A stretch of 15,301 nt of DNA from JBBAEA01 sp041656175 (GTDB lineage Bacteria; Myxococcota_A; Bradymonadia; UBA4248). The translations under genes and the position numbers were made by a program. This document shows positions 1 through 6,854 of the stretch, piece by piece. The DNA lies in NCBI GenBank assembly GCA_041656175.1, contig JBBAEA010000088.1, positions 1-15,301 of the forward strand, written 5' to 3'. Position 1 is the first letter of the stretch, and each line of letters begins with the position of its first letter. Below the pieces are notes generated by a model, which did not search any database, was not told the origin of the DNA, and saw only the letters and a list, made by a program, of their open reading frames with translations.

Positions 1-42
1 CCATGACAGGCTTTTAAGCCCAAGGGGGTAGAAACGCTCACC

Positions 43-72
43 GCACTTCGTGCTATGCTAGCTAAACATAGC
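43..72. repeat. Small overlapping hairpins at left edge
   Basis: GCAC (43-46) pairs with GTGC (50-53), and GCTATG (52-57) pairs with CATAGC (67-72). The two small stem-loops overlap by two bases, as also happens near 3242. They lie just left of the dispersed repeat at 89-310. Positions 1-338 hold no gene I can support; the open frame at 122-469 runs through repeat sequence. Confidence 0.4.
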
Positions 73-88
73 AATAGATTACTTACAA

Positions 89-310
89 GGGGGTAGCGCG
101 GGATCGCCGAGAAAAATCGCAATGAGCGCATTTTGTGCGCTGGATGGAATGCATGCCATCCATGGCATGCAGCCCTATGGGCCGCCTACGGCGTTCGATT
201 CCGACATCCATGTCGAAATCCCGGCGATTAGCCGATACAGCGCACAAAATAATGCGATCATTAGCGAATTTTTCGAGGAAGCCCGCGCGAAGGGGGAGAC
301 TTCCCCCACC
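89..310 (+). repeat. Dispersed hairpin-rich intergenic repeat, copy A
   Basis: The left box GGGGGTAGCGCGGGATCGCC recurs, slightly changed, at 8437 and inverted near 3510. The right box GAGGAAGCCCGCGCG followed by a G-run/C-run hairpin (about 294-310) recurs near 8550 and, inverted, at 3299. Between them sit short palindromic blocks shared with copy B: GCGCATTTTGTGCGC, CCATCCATGGCA, GCCGCCTACGGCG and a CGACAT/ATGTCG hairpin (202-215). It is non-coding and ends 29 bp short of the next gene's stop codon. Confidence 0.6.
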
Positions 311-338
311 AGAGGCTCAATGAATTTGTTCTCCAAAT

Positions 339-707
339 TTATTGTGGTAGCCAGCGGAGGAGGAAAGGTAGGCAAAAGCGTTCACCGCGCGCGGCATAAA
401 AGAGCGAAATGCATGCATAAACGACGCAAGCAAGGTATAGTGCGGTCCATACGTGCCAGAGTATGCTGACCTCTAGAACTAGAGAGAGTACGCTAAAGAA
501 GCCGAAAAAGACGATGACCATGGAGGCGAGCCAGACGGCGTGGAGACTGTGCCAGAACAGCATGGTGTTGGAGCGGAGAGCGGGGCTGCGCAATATTTTG
601 ACGTAAAGCGCGTATGGCAAGATGGGGCAGGCGACAAGGCACCATGCGTAAAGGATAAGGTAGTAGGAGAGCTGCGATGTTTTATCTGATTTTAGACCTT
701 GATGCAT
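339..707 (-). CDS. DUF4870/Tic20-like small membrane protein
   Basis: This 122-aa protein has about three hydrophobic segments (roughly residues 14-35, 55-80 and 84-105), with little else. The C-terminus, a small-residue/Arg-Gly-Glu stretch followed by a Pro-Leu-Leu-Arg ending (AARGERFCLPFLLRW), and the central SNTMLFWHSLHAVW stretch recall the DUF4870 pattern, in which a histidine/alanine-rich helix is followed by 'AxxGExYxyPlxirf'. That family has no settled function. The ATG at 705-707 has only a weak purine-rich site upstream. The gene lies 77 bp downstream of the zinc-ribbon gene on the same strand, so the two may be co-transcribed. Its stop falls just beyond repeat copy A. The family assignment is from remembered pattern only; the hydrophobic segments are seen directly. 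Confidence 0.65.
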   Translation of the reverse strand: MHQGLKSDKTSQLSYYLILYAWCLVACPILPYALYVKILRSPALRSNTMLFWHSLHAVWLASMVIVFFGFFSVLSLVLEVSILWHVWTALYLACVVYACISLFYAARGERFCLPFLLRWLPQ

Positions 708-784
708 ACGAAAGCTCGTTTTGCTATGTTATTTTGTCGTTGGCAAGCTTAGCATTGAGCTGTGCTAGGAGGCGCTTCGGAAAT

Positions 785-2632
785 TTAGCGCAGGGGGACT
801 GAAGCGACAAGCAAGTGTTCGACGTTGGGGTTATCCACGTCCCCGCGCGCGAATTGCAGCGTCGTTACAAAGTTGCCAAGACTCACATTGGCTCTAGGGA
901 GAATAATAATGTAAGGCGTGCGACTGACCTTGAGTTTAGCAAAGGCCTGCACCAAATTAGTAAAAATGTATTTACCCCCGAGTATTTCCTGCGTGACTTC
1001 GTTGATTGGTTCAGTGCCATCCTCGCTCGTAAGCAGCGGCGTCGAACCCGCTATTTTAGTAAGCGTAATGCTATTCCTCTCGATAGTCAGTTTGACCTCA
1101 ACATTGGGATAGGAGGGGAACTGTAAATCCCCAAAATTGGGCCAATTATAAGGCTCGATTTTGATAGCAGATATGCCTGTACCCGTGGAACCGCCAAGCA
1201 GCAGCTCCTTTGAGTGCGCAGCAACCGTGTACATCACGCGGTATACAATATCCATGCTAACGGTTTCATCGAAAAGCAATATAAAGTTATTTTCGGAATC
1301 GTTCTTAACTAATTCGCCCAAACTGGCAATATAGGGCTTGTCGGTTCGGAGTTGCCCATAATTAAAGACCACGTCATCATTATATACTACGCCGATATTG
1401 GGAGAGATGGCTAGTAGCGCGCCACTGTTCACATCCGCGCCATCAATGACAGGTAGGGCTGGAACGCGCGATTTTGCAGCGCTTACACGCTCTTTAAAAG
1501 ATTTTGGCGCCTGCACAACTTCTTGAGCTTGCATCTCCTTAACTCGGGAGCTTTTTTCTTTTGGGGCGCTTACCATATTGACAATAACGACAACCGTTAG
1601 ACCAATAATGCATAAGGCAAGAACGACGCCAACGACGAGGCGAACGAGGGGGGGGATTCTACCAAAGAATTCAATGATGCCAGAGCTCTTTGTGCTTGAA
1701 GCCAGCTTAAGCTGCGCCAAGTCTAAGTACTGCGTCTGATTGCCGTGTATGTTTTCGCGCGATTGTCCTACGATAACAGCATTGTTCGCTGGAGACGACG
1801 CGGGTTTTGCAGGAGGCTGCGCACCGGAACTCGCCCACGGGTCGTTATCGCCCCATGCTTCAAAGCCTTTGGCTCCCCCTCCAGCTTGCCCTCCCTGCTC
1901 CCAGGCGTCGTTGCCCCAAGAAGCGCTTGCCGCAGAATCAACATGAGCAGCGTTTTGGCCTTCTTCTAAGATCGCCTTAGGATCGAAGTTAGCAAACTCG
2001 CCGATATCCAAAGCCATGGTGCGATCTAATTCAACGCCAGCAGCTTTGGGCTGACCCCAACTTTGCTGAGGCTGATCCCAGCTTTGCTGAGGCTGATCCC
2101 AACTTTGCTGTGGCTGATCCCAGCTTTGCTGAGGCTGATCCCAGCTTTGTTGAGGCTGATCCCAACTTTGCTGCGGCTGATCCCAACTTTGCTGTGGCTG
2201 ATCCCAGCTTTGCTGAGGCTGATCCCAACTTTGCTGTGGCTGATCCCAGCTTTGCTGCGGCTGATCCCAACTTTGCTGAGGCTGATCCCAGCTTTGCTGC
2301 GGCTGATCCCAACTTTGCTGCGGCTGATCCCAACTTTGCTGAGGCTGATCCCAGCTTTGCTGCGGCTGTTCCCAACTTTGCTGCGGCTGATCCCAGCTTT
2401 GCTGCGGCTGATCCCAACTTTGCTGCGCTTGATCCCAGCTTTGCTGCGGCTGATCCCAGCTTTGCTGCGCTTGATCCCAGCTTTGCTGCGGCTGATCCCA
2501 ACCGCCAGCACCTTGCATCGGTGGACTTAACGGGACATGACACTGCGTACAGAGCACGTTCCCTTGCTGGCGGTAGTAAACCTCGTCATCAACGTTGTAG
2601 GTATTTTGGCAATGGTTACAGCTAAGCAGCAT
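785..2632 (-). CDS. Zinc-ribbon, heptapeptide-repeat, single-pass membrane protein with ExbD-like periplasmic region
   Basis: The ATG at 2632 is preferred (615 aa) because a GGAAG site lies 5 nt upstream and the protein then opens with the zinc ribbon; a GTG at 2671 would add 13 residues. Order: CxxC (Cys5, Cys8) and CxxC (Cys28, Cys31), an MJ0042-like ribbon; 21 tandem heptapeptides W-[DE]-Q-[PA]-Q-Q-S at 45-191; a Gly/Ala/Trp/Asp-rich disordered stretch to about 315; a membrane helix near 329-353; then about 260 residues presumed periplasmic. That part holds two segments (about 403-481 and 511-613) with the alternating hydrophobic pattern of ExbD/TolR periplasmic domains, for example ILLFDETVSMDIVYRVM and YIIILPRANVSLGNF. 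A cytoplasmic ribbon, flexible linker, one helix and a periplasmic domain recalls Myxococcus GltJ/AgmX. A role in envelope-spanning energy coupling or regulation is inference only. Confidence 0.85.
   Translation of the reverse strand: MLLSCNHCQNTYNVDDEVYYRQQGNVLCTQCHVPLSPPMQGAGGWDQPQQSWDQAQQSWDQPQQSWDQAQQSWDQPQQSWDQPQQSWEQPQQSWDQPQQSWDQPQQSWDQPQQSWDQPQQSWDQPQQSWDQPQQSWDQPQQSWDQPQQSWDQPQQSWDQPQQSWDQPQQSWDQPQQSWDQPQQSWDQPQQSWGQPKAAGVELDRTMALDIGEFANFDPKAILEEGQNAAHVDSAASASWGNDAWEQGGQAGGGAKGFEAWGDNDPWASSGAQPPAKPASSPANNAVIVGQSRENIHGNQTQYLDLAQLKLASSTKSSGIIEFFGRIPPLVRLVVGVVLALCIIGLTVVVIVNMVSAPKEKSSRVKEMQAQEVVQAPKSFKERVSAAKSRVPALPVIDGADVNSGALLAISPNIGVVYNDDVVFNYGQLRTDKPYIASLGELVKNDSENNFILLFDETVSMDIVYRVMYTVAAHSKELLLGGSTGTGISAIKIEPYNWPNFGDLQFPSYPNVEVKLTIERNSITLTKIAGSTPLLTSEDGTEPINEVTQEILGGKYIFTNLVQAFAKLKVSRTPYIIILPRANVSLGNFVTTLQFARGDVDNPNVEHLLVASVPLR
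2060..2500 (-). repeat. 21-bp tandem repeat, 21 units, inside the zinc-ribbon gene
   Basis: There are 21 consecutive 21-bp units, each encoding WDQPQQS on the minus strand. Two units carry Ala for Pro and one carries Glu for Asp. Other differences between units are mostly synonymous third-position changes (GAG/GCG/GTG contexts, CCCAAC versus CCCAGC on the plus strand). The array stays open in other frames because no stop occurs in the unit, which produces several long false ORFs. The length being a multiple of 3 means that copy gain or loss keeps the frame. Confidence 0.98.
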
Positions 2633-2737
2633 CGTGGCTTCCGAAAAATAAATAACAACGCCAAAATTCACAGGCGCCTCACGCGGCTTGGCTTAAAAGG
2701 CGTTGCACCACTCGCCAGTCAAACCGAGCACTCTATT

Positions 2738-2766
2738 CGTATAGAAACAATAAGTGCTTTTGGCAA
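2738..2766 (-). promoter_or_regulatory. Candidate sigma70-type promoter for the zinc-ribbon gene
   Basis: On the minus strand TTGCCA (2766-2761) is followed after 17 nt by TATACG (2743-2738). It lies about 105 bp upstream of the ATG at 2632 and points the right way. Four of six bases match in the -10 box, so this is plausible but untested. Confidence 0.45.
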
Positions 2767-2809
2767 GAAATAGTGTTAACAATTTCCTACTCCCCCCTTC
2801 TCATATCTA

Positions 2810-3045
2810 GAGAGCTTTGCACGGGGGGAAACCCTTTTCTTTTTGCCAAAGAAAAGATGTTTCCCCCCTTCCCCAAAGAAAGCATTCTTTTAAGCACTTT
2901 CCGAATAAAATGTCATTCCATCTTCACCTTGCCTTATTTTATTAGCATTTTTAGCTTATATTTCGCTACAAAATGTCTCATTTTGTTTAAAACTGTATCG
3001 GATTTGTAAAACTAAACTCACAATTTCTAGCCGTGCAAAGGTCTC
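2810..3045 (+). mobile_element. MITE-like non-autonomous element, copy 1
   Basis: The 236-bp element begins GAGAGCTTTGCACGG and ends with the complement of GAGACCTTTGCACGG, a 15-bp terminal inverted repeat with one mismatch. A second copy in opposite orientation lies at 11777-12022, about 85% identical by eye. Near its left end a long hairpin combines a perfect 10-bp outer stem (2823-2832 with 2859-2868) and a 9-bp inner stem (2834-2842 with 2848-2856). It encodes no transposase; the open frame across it is not conserved in copy 2. I see no clear target-site duplication. Confidence 0.75.
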
Positions 3046-3119
3046 ATCCATTAAAGAGCACTAGCAAATTCGATATTTTTGCCATATATTTTTGTGGGGG
3101 AAGTCCCACAATTCGCTCT

Positions 3120-3168
3120 ATCCTTTGCGCAGCATTCTTATAAATAGACAGAATGCTGCGCAAAGGAT
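3120..3168. repeat. Perfect 19-bp inverted repeat
   Basis: ATCCTTTGCGCAGCATTCT (3120-3138) is exactly complementary to 3150-3168, with an 11-nt loop between. No T-run follows on either strand, so it is not a standard intrinsic terminator. It lies in the gene-free stretch 2633-3804. Confidence 0.9.
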
Positions 3169-3176
3169 GATCTCAT

Positions 3177-3288
3177 GAAAAACCTACGGTTTTTCTTTCT
3201 TGTTCGCATGTCTCAAGCTCAAGCGAGCTTGGTTTGGACATGCTCACTGCGAAAGTGAGCTTTCAACTCGCAAAGCCTTCAGCTTTGC
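3177..3288. repeat. Run of four consecutive stem-loops
   Basis: Stems read directly: GAAAAACC/GGTTTTTC (3177-3195, loop TAC); GCATGTC/GACATGC (3206-3212 with 3237-3243) enclosing AAGCTC/GAGCTT (3215-3230); GCTCACT/AGTGAGC (3242-3260); and GCAAAGC/GCTTTGC (3270-3288). With the 19-bp palindrome on the left and repeat copy B on the right, this makes one almost continuous chain of hairpins from 3120 to 3510. It could be a BIME-like palindrome cluster or a structured transcript. Confidence 0.65.
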
Positions 3289-3298
3289 TCGTTTCGGC

Positions 3299-3510
3299 TC
3301 CCCCTACGCGCGGGCTTCCTCACAAAATTCGACAACAAGCGCAGTACAAAATGCAATGTATTTGCTAATCGCGCATCCATCGCATTTTGTGCGCTTGTAG
3401 CGTCTTTTGCTGGAATGTGTGCCCATCCATGGCACACAGCTCTGCGAGCCGCCTACGGCGTTCCGTTTCGACATCCGTGTCGAAACGAAGGCGATCCCGC
3501 GCTATCCCCT
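3299..3510 (-). repeat. Dispersed hairpin-rich intergenic repeat, copy B (ends inverted)
   Basis: Its ends are the copy A boxes in reverse: CGCGCGGGCTTCCTC near the start and GGCGATCCCGCGCTATCCCC at the end. The internal palindromes occur in the same left-to-right order as in copy A. Clear hairpins are TGTGCC/GGCACA (about 3419-3436) and the perfect 10-bp stem CGTTTCGACA/TGTCGAAACG with a TCCG loop (3464-3487). No coding sequence is supported here. Confidence 0.6.
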
Positions 3511-3655
3511 CTCTTTAACGGGGACAGCACACAGCATTGCGCCGTAAAAGGAAGCCAAAAACGCTCTCAATGCGCTGAAAACCGACGACTCATGTATACA
3601 AAACACGCTTACTCTCTTCAACGCGCGCTGTGGTCACTAGGCGCATAATAGGACT

Positions 3656-3695
3656 TAGCAGCTATTCGATTTGCCCCCTTCTGGCAAAGCTGCTA
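3656..3695. repeat. Nested hairpin upstream of the phosphatase gene
   Basis: TAGCAGC (3656-3662) pairs with GCTGCTA (3689-3695), enclosing TTTGCC (3670-3675) with GGCAAA (3683-3688). It lies about 110 bp upstream of the chosen phosphatase start and could sit in its leader. No T-run follows. The rest of 3511-3804 shows nothing further I can support. Confidence 0.45.
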
Positions 3696-3804
3696 TAAGA
3701 TTTCTTGGAGCGTTTCAGAGCTTTGTTTGCAAAGTCTGAGCGCAAAGTTCTTTGCTTTGCCACAATTATGGATGATCTTTTGGCTATATTTTGCAGTGAG
3801 TTTC

Positions 3805-4680
3805 ATGTTGGGTTTTGCGCAAAAATGGCTATTATACGGCACGTTCGTGGGTATAGCAGCGTGCACGAGCACTGACTACGATTACAACGTGACGCGTAGT
3901 TTGGGGAGTGCTTTACTTGAGGATGCGCAGGCGGCAGAACTGCAATGGATACCAGAACAAATTGAGAGCGCGCCTACACCGTTTTTGGAGCAAAGCGCGC
4001 CCAAAGCCGATATACAGCGTTTTGATGTTAATGCACTGCGCGCGCCACTTTCACTCGCAGCTGCAAGTTCGGCCTACGGCGCGAAGTGGCGGCTAGGTAT
4101 GAACGGCTTACCCAGAAACGTGCGTCAAGTGCAAGAAGGATACTGGCTCGGTGCACGACCAACGGTTCAGCAACTTCGCGAGCTTCGCGCGCGCAACGTA
4201 AAAGTTGTACTCAGCGCCACATTCATGGATCACGAGCAACTCGCCGAGATGCGCAGCGAAATTCACAACTCTGGAATGTTGCATATCAACGCCCCCTTTG
4301 GCGGAAAGTTTCCAAGACGCAGCCGATTTTGGGAAAAGATCGCAGAGCATGATCCCGCAGAAATCTACATACATTGCGAATACGGTGGAGATCGCACCGG
4401 CGCTATACTTGCTTTTTTATTGGCTACGCGCCATCAGTGGACCATTCAACAAGCCTTTCTCGCTGTAGCCTTCCCTGGAAGAAAGGACTCACGCCTACTC
4501 ATTGAAGCCCTAGAGAAGCGCGGCTACCTCGTTGATCAAAGTGACGTCGAGCAATTCCTTGGTATATATTCTCCCGAAAACAACGGCGGATATGGTGGCT
4601 TAAAGGTTCGCAGCCGAGGCTATTTGAAGCTCATCAACACGACAATTGACGCGATTGATCGCATCAACAAAAAAGGCTGA
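3805..4680 (+). CDS. Secreted lipoprotein tyrosine/dual-specificity-type phosphatase
   Basis: The catalytic loop HCEYGGDRTG matches the CX5R(T/S)G signature of cysteine-dependent phosphatases; with the start used here Cys191 would be the nucleophile and Arg197 the phosphate binder. Upstream, EGYWLGARPTVQQLRELR followed by NVKVVLSA fits the N-terminal part of the dual-specificity fold. The open frame reaches back to a TTG at 3727 (317 aa), and an ATG lies at 3772. I chose ATG 3805 (291 aa) because it gives a compact lipoprotein signal, MLGFAQK, then a hydrophobic stretch ending in the lipobox IAAC (Cys20), with GTGAG 4 nt upstream. The mature protein would be anchored in the envelope. The substrate cannot be told: phosphotyrosine protein, phosphoinositide or inositol phosphate are all possible. 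It converges on the CpoB-like gene. Confidence 0.8.
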   Translation: MLGFAQKWLLYGTFVGIAACTSTDYDYNVTRSLGSALLEDAQAAELQWIPEQIESAPTPFLEQSAPKADIQRFDVNALRAPLSLAAASSAYGAKWRLGMNGLPRNVRQVQEGYWLGARPTVQQLRELRARNVKVVLSATFMDHEQLAEMRSEIHNSGMLHINAPFGGKFPRRSRFWEKIAEHDPAEIYIHCEYGGDRTGAILAFLLATRHQWTIQQAFLAVAFPGRKDSRLLIEALEKRGYLVDQSDVEQFLGIYSPENNGGYGGLKVRSRGYLKLINTTIDAIDRINKKG

Positions 4681-4767
4681 TGTTAATAATGTTTAGGCTA
4701 GCAAATTCCGCCTAAGAAAGCTCTGATTCATAGCGCCTCCGAGCCCCACGTCACAAAATATAGCCAT

Positions 4768-5655
4768 CTACTTCATCTTCGCGTTTCTGGCAGCCTCGCT
4801 TAGCGGATGCTGCGAAGTCAATTGGCGCAGCATGGCGTTGGCGGCATCTTCTTTGCCCAAATTCTGGTAACAGTGCGCCGCCTTTAGCATGGCATCAGGG
4901 ACTTTATTGGTTTCGGAGTAATGAATAACGATTCGCTCAAAATAACTGAGAGCCTTCTCATAATCTTCTAGTGCAAAGTAGCACTCGCCGATCCAGTACA
5001 GCGCGTTGTCCGTGTACTCGCGCTCTGGCTTCGTGTTGAGAAAATCCTCGAATTTAGCACGCGATTGCGTGTAGAGCCCGCGCCGATACAGGTCTATGCC
5101 TTCCTTATAATGAAGGGATGCATCCTGCGTTTCGCCGCTGTATGATCCAGTCACCGTAGCCGTTGAATCACTGCTTTTTGTGGGAAGTCTATCGTCCGAA
5201 ACGACATTGTCGTAAGCTCTACGCGTGGGCGCAGAAGAAGAACCCTGTTTTGGCTTGTTCCCAAAATACGCGCGTTTTTTTTCTTCAGAAATAACAATTT
5301 CCGTATAAACTTCATCGTTTTGGCTGCTGTCGTATGCAAAATGTGACGCTAAAGTTGCACCATTTCCAGCACCTGGTTCTATGCGCACGACTTCGCGCTC
5401 AGGACCAGCAGCTAAGGAGGAACGCTGCATAAGCTTAACACGCTCATCTAGACGCAAAATACTCTCCTCAAGCGCGCTTAGTTTGTAGCGTAAACTCGCC
5501 TGTTGACTCTCCAGCGCTTCGACTTGGGCTTGTAATAAAAGCCTCTCTCTATCGTCATTTTTCGGACTAGCACTTGCACAAGAGATTAACGATGCCGCAA
5601 GCAAAAAACTCGTAATATGGTAAAACCGCTTTTTATTGTACACTAAAAATACCAA
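4768..5655 (-). CDS. cpoB: CpoB/YbgF-like TPR lipoprotein
   Basis: A signal peptide ends in the lipobox LISC (Cys26). A coiled-coil stretch follows (about residues 35-78, heptad-like leucines), then a variable Ser/Thr-rich linker. The C-terminal 120 residues are TPR-like: LHYKEGIDLYRRGLYTQSRAKF, DNALYWIGECYFALEDYEKA and KVPDAMLKAAHCYQNLGKEDA. That three-repeat ending is the pattern of CpoB/YbgF, the periplasmic Tol-Pal partner that links outer-membrane constriction to septal peptidoglycan synthesis. Those proteins normally have a cleavable signal; the lipid anchor is a variation. No tolQRAB or pal neighbours are visible. The start is uncertain: the frame opens at a TTG (5655) with no clear ribosome site, and a GTG at 5643 also keeps the signal peptide. 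Confidence 0.82.
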   Translation of the reverse strand: MVFLVYNKKRFYHITSFLLAASLISCASASPKNDDRERLLLQAQVEALESQQASLRYKLSALEESILRLDERVKLMQRSSLAAGPEREVVRIEPGAGNGATLASHFAYDSSQNDEVYTEIVISEEKKRAYFGNKPKQGSSSAPTRRAYDNVVSDDRLPTKSSDSTATVTGSYSGETQDASLHYKEGIDLYRRGLYTQSRAKFEDFLNTKPEREYTDNALYWIGECYFALEDYEKALSYFERIVIHYSETNKVPDAMLKAAHCYQNLGKEDAANAMLRQLTSQHPLSEAARNAKMK

Positions 5656-6198
5656 TGACCATACATCAGCGTCAAAATGCTTAGTAAAAAGGGCAGCCCA
5701 AGTTGGGCACTTGTGAGAACCCCAAGAAACAATAACTGAAAACCCATCAAAAATAGGCCACTCAATGCTACGGATACCATAGCATTAACTCCATGTCAGA
5801 AAAGCAAAGTACGCGCTATTTTACAACGCCAAGGCTCAAATAAAAAGTTTTAAATGGCAGGGCAACGAAAATGCTACTCAACTTCACCCTAGCCCCTCTT
5901 CATTGCGATTTGTGTTTCAATATGCGTGCTGCGTGCAACACTAAAACCTACGACATATCAGTTTTTAACCCTAAGGAAGCGCCGATTCCTTAGGACTGGC
6001 GCCCCAAAGCCTGCGCCCTGACAAGCCGTTTTTGTGTGTAGAACCTTGATTTTGTTCACTTTATTTTAAAAACTTGCCTGACTTTCGTTGTTTTAAGTAA
6101 GGGCAGCTTTGAAAGCTACCCCCTACTGTTTTTGCATTAATCAGAGCATCCTTAAGGACTTGCGCCCTAAGCCCTAAGCACAAAAGGGCTGCTATTCT
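5656..6198. other. Gene-free stretch with inverted repeats
   Basis: I support no gene here. It holds a perfect 9-bp inverted repeat CCTAAGGAA/TTCCTTAGG with a 7-nt loop (5970-5994). It also holds a near-perfect palindrome at 6101-6121 (GGGCAGCTTT/AAAGCTACCC) and an AGCCCT/AGGGCT hairpin (6170-6190) just after the next minus-strand gene's stop. The last could help end that transcript but has no U-tract. Confidence 0.5.
6140..6156 (-). repeat. CTTAAGGAYGCTCTGAT motif, copy 1
   Basis: On the minus strand this reads CTTAAGGATGCTCTGAT. It matches 13089-13105 with one difference and the first 15 bases of 11493-11507 exactly. It lies about 45 bp past the stop of the coiled-coil gene. Confidence 0.6.
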
Positions 6199-6660
6199 TT
6201 ACTTAGTCTTTTCCTTCGACTTATCGTCCGCTGCCTCTTTAGCGTCTTTCGCCTTCTCTTTACCATCTTCTTTAGTAGCTTTGGCATCTTTCGCTTTATC
6301 TTTTGCCTTCTCTGCCGCTTTTTCTTTAGTTTTTTCCTTTAGCGTTTCTTTCGCTTCTTTGGCCTTATTTTTTTCGGCATCTTTAGCGTCTTTCGCTCTT
6401 TCACGATTAATAGCCTGCAGCTTTTTAATCTCGTCACGCAAACTTTCCAGCTCTACTTTGGTAACAACGCCCAAACTCTCCGCAATCATCGCCTTAAGAC
6501 TCTCACTCTTCTCTTGGACGACACCTAAAGTTTTAAGTCCTAGCTCTAGCGCTGTTTGTGCTTGATCGGAGCTCAATATCTTTTGCGCTTGTTCAGACTC
6601 TAGGATCTTCATCCCCTGCGTCATTACTTTATCCATAATAGTTGCTAACGTTTTATTCAT
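6199..6660 (-). CDS. Lys/Ala/Glu-rich coiled-coil protein, phasin-like
   Basis: This 153-aa protein opens with an amphipathic helical region (1-65, Met/Leu/Gln/Ser-rich). A short heptad segment follows (VTKVELESLRDEIKKLQ, about 66-82). The final 65 residues consist almost only of Lys, Ala, Glu, Asp and Thr. The segment resembles the C-terminal coiled coil of phasin-type and UbiK/BMFP-type proteins. A phasin with a basic tail, as in PhaF, or a nucleoid-associated protein with a histone-H1-like tail both fit; I cannot choose. It has no signal peptide or membrane segment. The start is well supported: GGAGGT (6669-6664) lies 3 nt from the ATG. It is 194 bp downstream of the RelA-like gene and probably has its own promoter. 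Confidence 0.75.
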   Translation of the reverse strand: MNKTLATIMDKVMTQGMKILESEQAQKILSSDQAQTALELGLKTLGVVQEKSESLKAMIAESLGVVTKVELESLRDEIKKLQAINRERAKDAKDAEKNKAKEAKETLKEKTKEKAAEKAKDKAKDAKATKEDGKEKAKDAKEAADDKSKEKTK

Positions 6661-6717
6661 AACACCTCCAAATTCTGAGACTTAACTTCGACAAGCCCAA
6701 AGCCCGTCCACAAGCAT

Positions 6718-6747
6718 AAAATACCATGATGCATGGCGTTATGGCAA
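6718..6747 (-). promoter_or_regulatory. Possible promoter of the coiled-coil gene
   Basis: On the minus strand TTGCCA (6747-6742) is followed after 18 nt by TATTTT (6723-6718). That is about 58 bp upstream of the ATG at 6660. It is a weak to moderate match, with no other support. Confidence 0.3.
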
Positions 6748-6854
6748 GGAATTAGCAATTTTACGCACTCGAAACTATTCGCTTTATGCCCCAACAGTAA
6801 GCATATCTCCCCAACGTTGTGCACTCATCAGAGCTAGCTTAAGCTTCTTAGTAC

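Noticed and set aside
122..469. 115-aa plus-strand open frame
   Set aside because: It runs through repeat copy A and overlaps the better-supported membrane protein gene on the other strand. It has no ribosome site or protein-like features.
2060..2500. CRISPR-like array
   Set aside because: The units are contiguous 21-bp coding repeats with no spacers.
2026..2625. Several long open frames on both strands across the 21-bp repeat
   Set aside because: They arise because the repeat unit has no stop in those frames. Only the WDQPQQS frame joins a zinc ribbon, membrane helix and ribosome site.
2773..3009. 78-aa open frame inside MITE copy 1
   Set aside because: The frame is not kept in copy 2 because of small insertions and deletions, and it has no transposase motif.
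5970..5994. Intrinsic terminator
   Set aside because: The 9-bp inverted repeat is perfect, but no T-run follows on either strand and it lies more than 200 bp past the nearest stop codon.
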